Positions 1 to 8,041 of a stretch of DNA of 49,504 nucleotides are shown in pieces. The DNA is from Alphaproteobacteria bacterium (GTDB lineage Bacteria; Pseudomonadota; Alphaproteobacteria; Paracaedibacterales; CAITNM01), in contig CANKYV010000010.1 in the NCBI GenBank assembly GCA_947487955.1, positions 1-49,504 of the forward strand, read 5' to 3'. Below the pieces are notes generated by a model. That model saw nothing but the letters and a program-made list of their open reading frames with translations, ran no database searches and was not told the origin of the DNA. The first letter of the stretch is position 1, and the number at the start of each line of letters is the position of its first letter. The translations under genes were made by a program, and so were the position numbers.

Positions 1-856
1 AAAAAGTTTGACCCGCAATAGCAGCACCTACAAAAAAGCCAAGCAAGACAGACATTCCAAAATTAATGGGCATACCAGTGAATTTAAGATAATAATTCAT
101 TGTAAGGTCTTTAAATTCTTGTCGTGTGTATGCAGTAAGCCCAGTTTTTTCTTTGATTCTTTGAATTAGTGTTTTTAAATCTGCGCCAGGCAATGATTTT
201 ACCAGAATAAAGCTCAGCATATTACGCTGAGGTGGTACAAAACCTGTTGCTCGAGTGTATGTTGTATAAATTATTGGCATAGACTGGAATGTGGCTGTTG
301 TTTCTGCAATTCCTGTTATGACGCTGTAGTTATCATTTAATTCAAGTGTATCGCCTACTTTAAGCGGAATTTTGGGGCCGTCCTTATATTTAGGAGGTCC
401 AGCAAGTTTACCATTTGCTCCCTCAAGGCTTACGATCACACTATTGCTTTGGCGGAGATTTTCAAGTTTTCCCTCAAGCATTTTAGCTGGACCACCAATT
501 AATGTTGCATCGTCAATACCAATTAAATTGCATGTTTGAAAAGTGCCATTGCTTAAGCGTGCTTGTATATTGCCTTTATAAAGCGGTACTGCCCATTCTA
601 TCCCTTTTATGCTGGCAACTTGGTAAAGCTTTGTACTAGGTAAGGGCATTACATCGTCAATATATTTTACTCGAGAATCCATGACCCAAATATCAGGGAG
701 GCTAATGTCAGAAACAAAGCTATACGCTCGTGACATAATTCCTAAAAATACACCAGGTTGCTGAGTCATAATGAGAGCAGCAAAGGAAATACCCAGGATA
801 ATTCCCATGTACTTTCCTTTATCGCCCATTAGCATTTTTAGTGCTACGTAGTACAT
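1..856 (-). CDS. ABC transporter permease, FtsX/MacB-like (partial, runs off left edge)
   Basis: The minus-strand reading frame is open from the ATG at 856 to the window edge, so the C-terminus is missing. The protein starts MYYVALKMLMGDKGKYMG, followed by a hydrophobic segment (about residues 17-32) and a long extracytoplasmic part containing DIWVMDSRVKYIDDVMPLP and later GIEWAVPLYKG. A second membrane segment (FGMSVLLGFFVGAAIAG) begins at the edge. This architecture, one TM then a periplasmic domain then more TMs, is that of FtsX/MacB-type ABC permeases, which work with a cytosolic ATPase on lipids, lipoproteins or small molecules. The substrate cannot be told. The frame is open a little upstream of the ATG to a stop near 906 but contains no better start. 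Partner genes probably lie to the left. Confidence 0.8.
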   Translation of the reverse strand, partial: MYYVALKMLMGDKGKYMGIILGISFAALIMTQQPGVFLGIMSRAYSFVSDISLPDIWVMDSRVKYIDDVMPLPSTKLYQVASIKGIEWAVPLYKGNIQARLSNGTFQTCNLIGIDDATLIGGPAKMLEGKLENLRQSNSVIVSLEGANGKLAGPPKYKDGPKIPLKVGDTLELNDNYSVITGIAETTATFQSMPIIYTTYTRATGFVPPQRNMLSFILVKSLPGADLKTLIQRIKEKTGLTAYTRQEFKDLTMNYYLKFTGMPINFGMSVLLGFFVGAAIAGQTF

Positions 857-939
857 GAAAACATCTTGAGTTTGAGATGCTTTGATTATCTCAAAGACGC
901 GTTAATTATTTGTAAATAAAAGGCCAATCCTTCAATTTA

Positions 940-1920
940 CTAGAAGAAATCCTCAATAAGCTTTGCAAAAGTTTCTTCTGATAAAGATATATCTGATAAA
1001 GGAGATATAGATCGAATATCGCTTTGATTCTTGTCTGGGGTGCTGATAAATTGTTCAAACTCAAATTCTGGATTTGAAAGAAGTCTTTTATTTTTCATTA
1101 AGAGTTTGTAACGACTTTGACAAGAAGCAGGTGTTCTTCCTGGTATATTAGATGCTATTTTTTTCCAAGAGTTTTGCATTGTATAACAGCTACTTATTAA
1201 TAAAGCATCCTCATCAGATGTCCACATACTATATTTAGCTTTTTTGTGTGACTGTTCTTGACTGGTTGTCAATGAAAATTGTTGGGTGTTTTCACTTAAA
1301 ATAGCACTACTTGAACTAAGAAAAATATCTAGAGGTTTATTATCAGGTAATTGATGGTCGATAAGCTCAATGGTTAAGGAAGTTTCAGGTGGTACCTCTA
1401 TGACTAACTCAGTTTTCTCTACAGCTACGTTATCTGCTTCAATTATTTTTCTTTTTTTTCGACTATCTTTCCATTCATTTGTTTTTCTTAGTGATTTATT
1501 TATTTGCGAATTCCACCGATTTCGTAGCTGTAAATCAGTTCTCCTCGTTCCATCATCGGCAATAAAATACGTTTGTGCAATTTTTGTCCACTGCGTGCCA
1601 TACTTTTTCACAGCTTTGTTTAATAATGTAATTTCTTCTTCGGAAAATGGAGATTTGTTTATTGTTGGATCTAAATGGTTCTGATAGCGTTCTCTACATT
1701 GTTTACTGTTTTTCATAGGTACTTGTGCACCAATTTTTGACCAAATAAACTTGGAGGCATTTCTACGTTTTGTACAATTTTCTACTAACAAAGCATCTTG
1801 TTCGGGGGTCCATAAACGTGCAGTTTTTGTTAAAAGATTTTTTTCTTGTGGGTCTAAGTTTGGGCAATCACCTGCAAAAATATGTAAAGAGAAAAGTATT
1901 ACTGCAAAAGCCCTAAACAT
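940..1920 (-). CDS. Secreted protein with three Myb/SANT DNA-binding repeats
   Basis: The protein has 326 residues. Residues 1-17 (MFRAFAVILFSLHIFAG) form a Sec-type signal peptide. Two adjacent Myb/SANT repeats follow: about 36-84 (W37, W60, CRERYQNHL) and 90-145 (SEEE, W111, LRNRWN with W136). These have the tryptophan spacing and recognition-helix pattern of eukaryotic R2R3 Myb. A third repeat lies at 230-276 (MWTSDEDALL, W252, CQSRYK). Between them is a basic patch, RKKRK at 154-158, resembling a monopartite nuclear localisation signal, then a Ser/Thr-rich linker. The C-terminus (about 280-326) is acidic and Ser-rich, as in transactivation regions. Myb repeats are rare in bacteria, and one behind a signal peptide could not bind the bacterium's own chromosome after export. 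A host-nucleus role is inference. It is monocistronic, between an ABC permease gene and the exported receiver proteins. Confidence 0.85.
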   Translation of the reverse strand: MFRAFAVILFSLHIFAGDCPNLDPQEKNLLTKTARLWTPEQDALLVENCTKRRNASKFIWSKIGAQVPMKNSKQCRERYQNHLDPTINKSPFSEEEITLLNKAVKKYGTQWTKIAQTYFIADDGTRRTDLQLRNRWNSQINKSLRKTNEWKDSRKKRKIIEADNVAVEKTELVIEVPPETSLTIELIDHQLPDNKPLDIFLSSSSAILSENTQQFSLTTSQEQSHKKAKYSMWTSDEDALLISSCYTMQNSWKKIASNIPGRTPASCQSRYKLLMKNKRLLSNPEFEFEQFISTPDKNQSDIRSISPLSDISLSEETFAKLIEDFF

Positions 1921-2007
1921 ATTAAATACAGTAGGCAGATTCCTTATAAAAAATAGCAGCTATTTAGTCAATAATTCGTAAATAACTGCTACTGTAAAAA
2001 AAAATAA

Positions 2008-2586
2008 CTAGTTGCCCAATAATACTGAAAGCGCTGAATTTTCAAAATAATATGAATATCGCTCTAAAATGTTGATATACCTTCCTACACGAGTTTTAAG
2101 CCAGTCAATACCTAATCTATCTTCGCAAAGTTTAATTGCCCAATATATATCCTGAGCTGATTTTATTTTATCTCGTCCACCTATGAACCCTTCAACTGTT
2201 GCTTTTTCCGAAGGGCCATTATTTCCTTCATAATATTCATCGAAAGATGTAGTAGCTATAAAAGGAGGTAATATAAACCCTACTTGATCTGCTTTTTTGC
2301 TTAATCTTGCCAAAGCTACATTCCCATTTTCTCTGTCCATTTGAATATCACAAAAAACTGCATTCACTCCGGTAAGTTTTTCAAGGATAAGTTCATCACC
2401 ATCTTCAAAAAGCTTCAAATCAGCTTTTTTAGTCGCTTCTTTGTTGTATTTCGTTACTGCTAATTGTATTCCTGTGCGTATTAGTTTTACATCATCGACA
2501 CCAACAAAATTGAGTGTTTCAGGATGATGCGCACCAGCAAAAAGCATGTGCGTGCATAAAATTGTAATAAAAAATTTGTATAACAT
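2008..2586 (-). CDS. Secreted response-regulator receiver-like protein, copy A
   Basis: The protein has 192 residues from the ATG at 2586; an in-frame ATG at 2601 would add five. I prefer 2586 because the paralogue downstream in the window has ATA at the position equivalent to 2601. Residues 1-18 (MLYKFFITILCTHMLFAG) are a signal peptide. The mature part reads as a CheY-like receiver domain: acidic pair D31-D32 after a hydrophobic strand, putative phospho-acceptor D80 in VFCDIQMDRENG, and Thr/Ser in FIATTS. The GGRDKI motif could supply the conserved Lys. A further ~60 residues, absent from plain receivers, follow. No output domain is visible. It is about 45% identical by eye to the neighbour at 2719-3300. 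An exported receiver cannot meet a cytoplasmic kinase in its own cell, which makes the location odd. Confidence 0.75.
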   Translation of the reverse strand: MLYKFFITILCTHMLFAGAHHPETLNFVGVDDVKLIRTGIQLAVTKYNKEATKKADLKLFEDGDELILEKLTGVNAVFCDIQMDRENGNVALARLSKKADQVGFILPPFIATTSFDEYYEGNNGPSEKATVEGFIGGRDKIKSAQDIYWAIKLCEDRLGIDWLKTRVGRYINILERYSYYFENSALSVLLGN

Positions 2587-2664
2587 TAAATTTTGTTCCA
2601 TAAAAAATACACCCGGAACATATACACTAATAAGGTATTGATAATCAAGAGTGTACGTTGAATT
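2533..2664 (-). repeat. Duplicated promoter-plus-signal-peptide cassette, copy A
   Basis: This stretch covers the upstream region, start and signal-peptide codons of the gene at 2008-2586. It matches 3248-3378 with roughly ten mismatches by eye over about 130 bp, including CTTGATTATC, CCTTATTAGTGTATATGTTC and TTTTTTAT. Similarity falls sharply right after the FAG cleavage-site codons. Confidence 0.8.
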
Positions 2665-2718
2665 TTTATTTAACTATCGTAAAATCACAGGGCTTGCCCT
2701 ATGGAGTGTATCTTTTAA

Positions 2719-3300
2719 TTAACTGCCTAGGATTGAAGGCTGCGAGATTTCAAAATAATGCGTACATTGGTCTAAAAAGTTATATCTTCCTTTGCAAATT
2801 TTGAACCAATTAATGCCTAATCTATTTTCACAAATATCCATTACTTCAACTAAATCTTGAGATGTTCTTATTTTATCTCTCCCGTCTATGAAGCCCCCAG
2901 AGACTGCTTTTTTTGAAGGTTCATTGTTTTTGTTGTGATATTGAGTAAGTGATGTAGTAGCTAGAAAAATAGGTAATATAAATTCTGCATGTTTTGCCTC
3001 TTCTATTAATCTTTGTAAGGCTATATCTCCATTTTCTCCGCTCATTTCGATATCCGAAAGAACAATATGTACTCCTTTAAGTGCAGAAAGAGTAAGTTCA
3101 TTACCGTCTGTAAAAAGAACTAAATCTATAGTAGGTTTTATTCCATTAAATTCATCATTATATGCCACTACTATTTTTCTTTGTAGCGTTTTTCGGACTA
3201 CACTTGAATCATCAACAATAGCCACCTTAAGCGTTTCTTGGTTATCTCCAGCGAAAAGCATGTGCATGCACAAAATTGTAATAAAAAAACTGTATAACAT
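2719..3300 (-). CDS. Secreted response-regulator receiver-like protein, copy B
   Basis: The protein has 193 residues from the ATG at 3300; a TTG one codon upstream is less likely. The signal peptide is residues 1-18 (MLYSFFITILCMHMLFAG). The receiver features are clearer than in copy A: VAIVDDSSVVRK gives the acidic pair D30-D31, and LSDIEMSGENGD gives phospho-acceptor D83 with the usual M/G surroundings. FLATTS gives T115-T116, and GGFIDGRDKI offers K143 near the end of strand 5. A C-terminal tail (about 145-193, including ENRLGINWFK) is shared only with copy A. No effector or DNA-binding domain is present. All phosphorylation-site residues are kept, so it may still accept phosphate. Its cassette at 3248-3378 drives expression away from groES, which is divergent. 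Confidence 0.78.
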   Translation of the reverse strand: MLYSFFITILCMHMLFAGDNQETLKVAIVDDSSVVRKTLQRKIVVAYNDEFNGIKPTIDLVLFTDGNELTLSALKGVHIVLSDIEMSGENGDIALQRLIEEAKHAEFILPIFLATTSLTQYHNKNNEPSKKAVSGGFIDGRDKIRTSQDLVEVMDICENRLGINWFKICKGRYNFLDQCTHYFEISQPSILGS

Positions 3301-3378
3301 CAAATTTTGTTCTATAAAAAATACATCCGGAACATATACACTAATAAGGTATCGATAATCAAGAGTATACGTTGAACT
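3248..3378 (-). repeat. Duplicated promoter-plus-signal-peptide cassette, copy B
   Basis: This is the second copy of the cassette described at 2533-2664. A candidate promoter read on the minus strand is TTGATT, about 17-18 bases, then a TATAT-containing -10, in the most conserved part. The mature coding regions that follow the two copies are far less alike than the cassettes. Confidence 0.78.
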
Positions 3379-3413
3379 TTTATAAAAAAATTGATGCTAA
3401 TTGATGTTATTGC

Positions 3414-3442
3414 TTGACACTTTTTATTTTTTTGGCTTTATT
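3414..3442 (+). promoter_or_regulatory. groES-groEL promoter
   Basis: A consensus -35 TTGACA at 3414-3419 is followed after 17 bases by TTTATT at 3437-3442. The -10 touches the CIRCE operator, so repressor binding would block RNA polymerase. Confidence 0.7.
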
Positions 3443-3467
3443 AGCACTCATAAAGATTGAGTGCTAA
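3441..3467. promoter_or_regulatory. CIRCE operator (HrcA binding site)
   Basis: TTAGCACTC (3441-3449), nine bases, then GAGTGCTAA (3459-3467) is a perfect inverted repeat matching the CIRCE consensus exactly. CIRCE is the operator of the HrcA repressor, and an hrcA gene is present at 40165-41202 in this window. No second CIRCE was seen upstream of hrcA. Confidence 0.96.
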
Positions 3468-3515
3468 CAATTTGATCTTAGAGATAGTAAAACCAATAAT
3501 TTAAGGAGAGAGCAT

Positions 3516-3812
3516 ATGAAGTTTCGCCCTTTGCATGACCGAGTAATGGTCAAACGCATTGAATCAGAAGCAAAAACCCCAAGTGGAATTATTATTCCTG
3601 ATACAGCTAAAGAAAAACCTATGGAAGGTGAAGTGGTTGCTGTAGGATCTGGTGCGCGTAATGAACAAGGAAGCGTTATTGCTTTAGATGTAAAATCTGG
3701 TGACCGAGTATTGTTTGGTAAGTGGTCAGGAACTGAAATTAAAATTGATGGGCAAGATTACCTAGTGATGAAAGAATCTGACATCATGGGCATTATCGAA
3801 AAAGCTGCTTAA
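3516..3812 (+). CDS. groES: Co-chaperonin GroES
   Basis: The protein has 98 residues, the usual GroES length. It starts [21 protein letters not shown], has the mobile-loop region [24 protein letters not shown], and ends DIMGIIEKA. GroES caps the GroEL ring during ATP-driven folding in the cytoplasm. AAGGAGAG lies just upstream of the ATG. It is the first gene of a groES-groEL operon with a 39-base gap and sits behind a CIRCE operator, so heat-shock control by HrcA is expected. Confidence 0.98.
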   Translation: MKFRPLHDRVMVKRIESEAKTPSGIIIPDTAKEKPMEGEVVAVGSGARNEQGSVIALDVKSGDRVLFGKWSGTEIKIDGQDYLVMKESDIMGIIEKAA

Positions 3813-3839
3813 ACACTACAAACAATTTAGAAATTTTAA

Positions 3840-5504
<1,665 letters not shown>

Positions 5505-5535
5505 TCCAACTACCAAAACGTCAAGAAAACTCAAG

Positions 5536-5564
5536 CAGGCCTCCTTTGTGGGGCCTGTTTTTTT
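5536..5564 (+). terminator. Intrinsic terminator after groEL
   Basis: CAGGCCTC and GGGGCCTG can pair around a short loop (5536-5557), followed by seven T. It ends just before the convergent SDR gene. Confidence 0.88.
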
Positions 5565-5573
5565 ATTATAGTT

Positions 5574-6383
5574 TTAAAAATCTTTAGTTTTGACCCCAAG
5601 CTTTGCGCAGTCTGGTTTAAATATCTTTGGGTATTTAAGGCCTAATAGATTTTCAGAAGTCAGTGGCAGAGGAATCTTTAAAGCTTCTGCAATTTTTAAA
5701 ACGACCAAAGCCAAATCGCCTGATAGTTTTAAAAACCGTGGCTTGAGCCCTAATTTTTTGAAAATAAGTGCATAAAAATCTTTGATAGGATAGGGGGTGG
5801 GGTGCGCTAAAGTGTACGTTCCAGAAATCTTCTGTTTTATAATCTTCACAATACCTTCTACTAACTCATCAAGATGAATAATTTGCAGTGGCTGCTGTCC
5901 TCCCCAAAACAGCGGGGCAAATTTCAACGTTTTAATTGAATTCTCAAGGCGTTTATAAATGCCACCATCACCAATAACAAATCCAGGGCGAATGATTGTA
6001 TCAGTTGCTAAGAGATGCTTTTCCAATTGATATTTTGAACGACCATAAAATGATTTAGCATTTGCGTGAGCAGAACAAGAAGATAAAAAAATAATAGGGA
6101 TCTTGGCTTTATGACAAAAATCAAAAAGTGCCTTTGAACCTTCTATGTTAGCTTGATAGGCTTGCTTTAGATCTTTTGAATGCGTGGTATAAGCTGCGTG
6201 CGCAATTACATCTACATCTAAAGGTATATTTTTAAAAGTTTTTGGGTTGTTTAAATCAAATAATGCATCATTGCTAATAGTTGGGTTTCTGCACAACCCA
6301 ACAACTTGGATGCCTTCTTGTATGCAGGCTTCTTTTAATGCATTGCCAATAAAGCCGCTTGATCCTGTAATGGCAATTTTCAT
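5574..6383 (-). CDS. NAD-dependent epimerase/dehydratase (extended SDR)
   Basis: The protein has 269 residues. The N-terminal Rossmann motif GSSGFIG (7-13) binds NAD(P), and YGRSK is the YxxxK catalytic pair, with LSSCSAHA placing the catalytic Ser. It lacks the longer C-terminal lobe of typical sugar-nucleotide epimerases, so the substrate is uncertain. Its start overlaps the end of the upstream GMC-type gene by four bases, making translational coupling and a shared pathway likely. It is the last gene of a five-gene minus-strand operon beginning with the efflux adaptor at 12067. It could act on a lipid, polyketide or sugar product that the pump exports, but that is inference. Confidence 0.8.
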   Translation of the reverse strand: MKIAITGSSGFIGNALKEACIQEGIQVVGLCRNPTISNDALFDLNNPKTFKNIPLDVDVIAHAAYTTHSKDLKQAYQANIEGSKALFDFCHKAKIPIIFLSSCSAHANAKSFYGRSKYQLEKHLLATDTIIRPGFVIGDGGIYKRLENSIKTLKFAPLFWGGQQPLQIIHLDELVEGIVKIIKQKISGTYTLAHPTPYPIKDFYALIFKKLGLKPRFLKLSGDLALVVLKIAEALKIPLPLTSENLLGLKYPKIFKPDCAKLGVKTKDF

Positions 6384-7894
6384 GAATTTCTCCGCTGCAG
6401 AGCTTCGCTCAAGCGATGAGCATTTGCCATAATAGTGAAGGTGAGTCCACGCGATGGCAGATAAGTCCAGCCCGAGCTATCAAAAACATAAACATTTTTA
6501 GTGTGATGCACACGCCCTTGCTCATCCATCCCAATAGGGTATTGCCCCTCATAACTTATTGGTATTGTGCCTGCATAATGAATACTAGCGCCCATCTTAG
6601 TTTTTACTATCCCCATTGGTACACAGCGTAGTTTTAATAGATTACCTATCAGCCTAAAAACGTTACTAAGTGAAGGATGGGGAAAGTCAATTTTTAAAGC
6701 TGGCAAGCTTGTTTGTGCAGCTTGAAGAGCTTGTATTGATCTAGGGGATTTTCCATCATCTGCAAAATGCGCTCCAACAATGACTAACGATTCACTTAAG
6801 GCTCGCCAAAATAAACGTGCAAAAAAAGCGGGCATAGGGGTTTGTGCCATAAGTCTTGATAGCAGCAGTGACCGATAACTATAAAATTGCAATGTAATGT
6901 CAGAATTATCGTGAAATTCCCCAAAAACCTGCGACAGGCTATGGCGGTAGTAAGCACCTTTTTTACCCAGATTTGGTAAGTGAATTGTTGGAATGTTTAT
7001 GTATGGATTGCAAAGTATTGGGTTTGGTACTTCAAAAATTTTTAAGCTATTGGCTACAAGTCTGTAAGAATTAATGGCTCCAGCGCATATTATAAGCTGG
7101 GCTGCTACTACCTGCCCAGTAGTAGACGATGCTAAGTCCAAGTATTTCACTTTAACCTGATCATGAGCTTCCTCAAATGATGTAACTAATGCTGGTTTAA
7201 TATGAGTAAAGTTAGGTTTGAGTGCTAAAGTTTTTAAAAGGCAATCACTTCTAAAAATTGAATCACCAAAGTTGCTATAAAAATCCATATCAAAATAAGG
7301 ATTTGCTGTGCGTCCATTTAAAGGTTCCGTAAGTAAAGCCATACTCGATGGTTCTAACACAAAGGTATTTTGACACTGACGAAGAAGTGATTGCCCATTA
7401 TGGTCGATATTAGCTGGTTTTTGCTTGGCTTGAATGTCGCAAAAAGATGATCGCTTTGGCCCAGATATCCCAATAATTTTAGCAACAGCTTCATAGTGAG
7501 ATCGCAACTGGCCAATTGAAGCTTTATCAAGATCAGTATCATTATACGTGAAGCAAGCGGCTCCCCAAGCAGCGCTTAATCCACCAGATGCTAAGGCTTG
7601 GAATGCAGCAAAATTACTTGATTCAATTTGTAAGTATGAATTAACGTGAGTAATTAAATGTTCTCTTGCTTTTGTTATTTGTGCATCGCCCGATTGGGTG
7701 GATGATTGATTATTATCAGGTGGATAAAAAAAATCTGCTTCCGGGCTTAGTTGCTCATTAAAGTGCTTAAAAGGTATTTTATATTTGCACTCATCACCTA
7801 TATCAAGAAGGCAAATCTTATACCCCTTTTCAACAAATACCTGAGCACTAATTACAGCAGATGGTCCGGAACCTACAATGCAAATATCAAACAT
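6380..7894 (-). CDS. GMC-type FAD-dependent oxidoreductase
   Basis: The protein has 504 residues. The N-terminus MFDICIVGSGPSAVISAQVF contains the FAD-binding GxGxxA motif (G8, G10, A13). GLSAAWGAACF lies in the usual substrate-side region, and LIICAGAINSYRLV matches the GMC signature that positions the flavin. The C-terminus (VYVFDSSGWTYLPSRGLTFTIMANAHRLSE) resembles the GMC C-terminal domain, with Asn and His as possible catalytic residues. The family oxidises alcohols or sugars, including cholesterol-type and polyol substrates. The start codon overlaps the stop of a 48-residue membrane protein (TAATG), and the end overlaps the SDR gene by four bases, so the three are tightly coupled. Confidence 0.8.
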   Translation of the reverse strand: MFDICIVGSGPSAVISAQVFVEKGYKICLLDIGDECKYKIPFKHFNEQLSPEADFFYPPDNNQSSTQSGDAQITKAREHLITHVNSYLQIESSNFAAFQALASGGLSAAWGAACFTYNDTDLDKASIGQLRSHYEAVAKIIGISGPKRSSFCDIQAKQKPANIDHNGQSLLRQCQNTFVLEPSSMALLTEPLNGRTANPYFDMDFYSNFGDSIFRSDCLLKTLALKPNFTHIKPALVTSFEEAHDQVKVKYLDLASSTTGQVVAAQLIICAGAINSYRLVANSLKIFEVPNPILCNPYINIPTIHLPNLGKKGAYYRHSLSQVFGEFHDNSDITLQFYSYRSLLLSRLMAQTPMPAFFARLFWRALSESLVIVGAHFADDGKSPRSIQALQAAQTSLPALKIDFPHPSLSNVFRLIGNLLKLRCVPMGIVKTKMGASIHYAGTIPISYEGQYPIGMDEQGRVHHTKNVYVFDSSGWTYLPSRGLTFTIMANAHRLSEALQRRNS

Positions 7895-8040
7895 TAGCGT
7901 TTAAAAATCTTTGCAATAAAATAAAAGGGGACGGACAGCAGACAAATACCCGCTAATAGAGAAGCTACAAGCCAACCATGTGTAATTGGTTGATAACTTT
8001 TTGGCTGCGCTAATTCTTGTTGGATATGCTTAGCTAGCAT
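7894..8040 (-). CDS. Small single-pass membrane protein (48 aa)
   Basis: This frame lies between the RND pump and the GMC gene and is bounded by an ATG at 8038-8040 and a TAA at 7894-7896. It begins MLAKHIQQELAQPKSYQ and has one hydrophobic segment (about residues 23-43, including VASLLAGICLLSVPFYF), ending KIFKR. The stop overlaps the next ATG as TAATG, and the start is two bases after the pump's stop codon, so the reading frame fills the gap exactly. I do not recognise a family. It may be a small pump accessory subunit or a membrane anchor for the flavoprotein. Confidence 0.6.
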   Translation of the reverse strand: MLAKHIQQELAQPKSYQPITHGWLVASLLAGICLLSVPFYFIAKIFKR

Positions 8041-8041
8041 G

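Noticed and set aside
940-3300. Integrated phage or insertion sequence at the left end
   Set aside because: No transposase, integrase, terminal inverted repeat or tRNA junction is seen. The genes look like single exported orphans.
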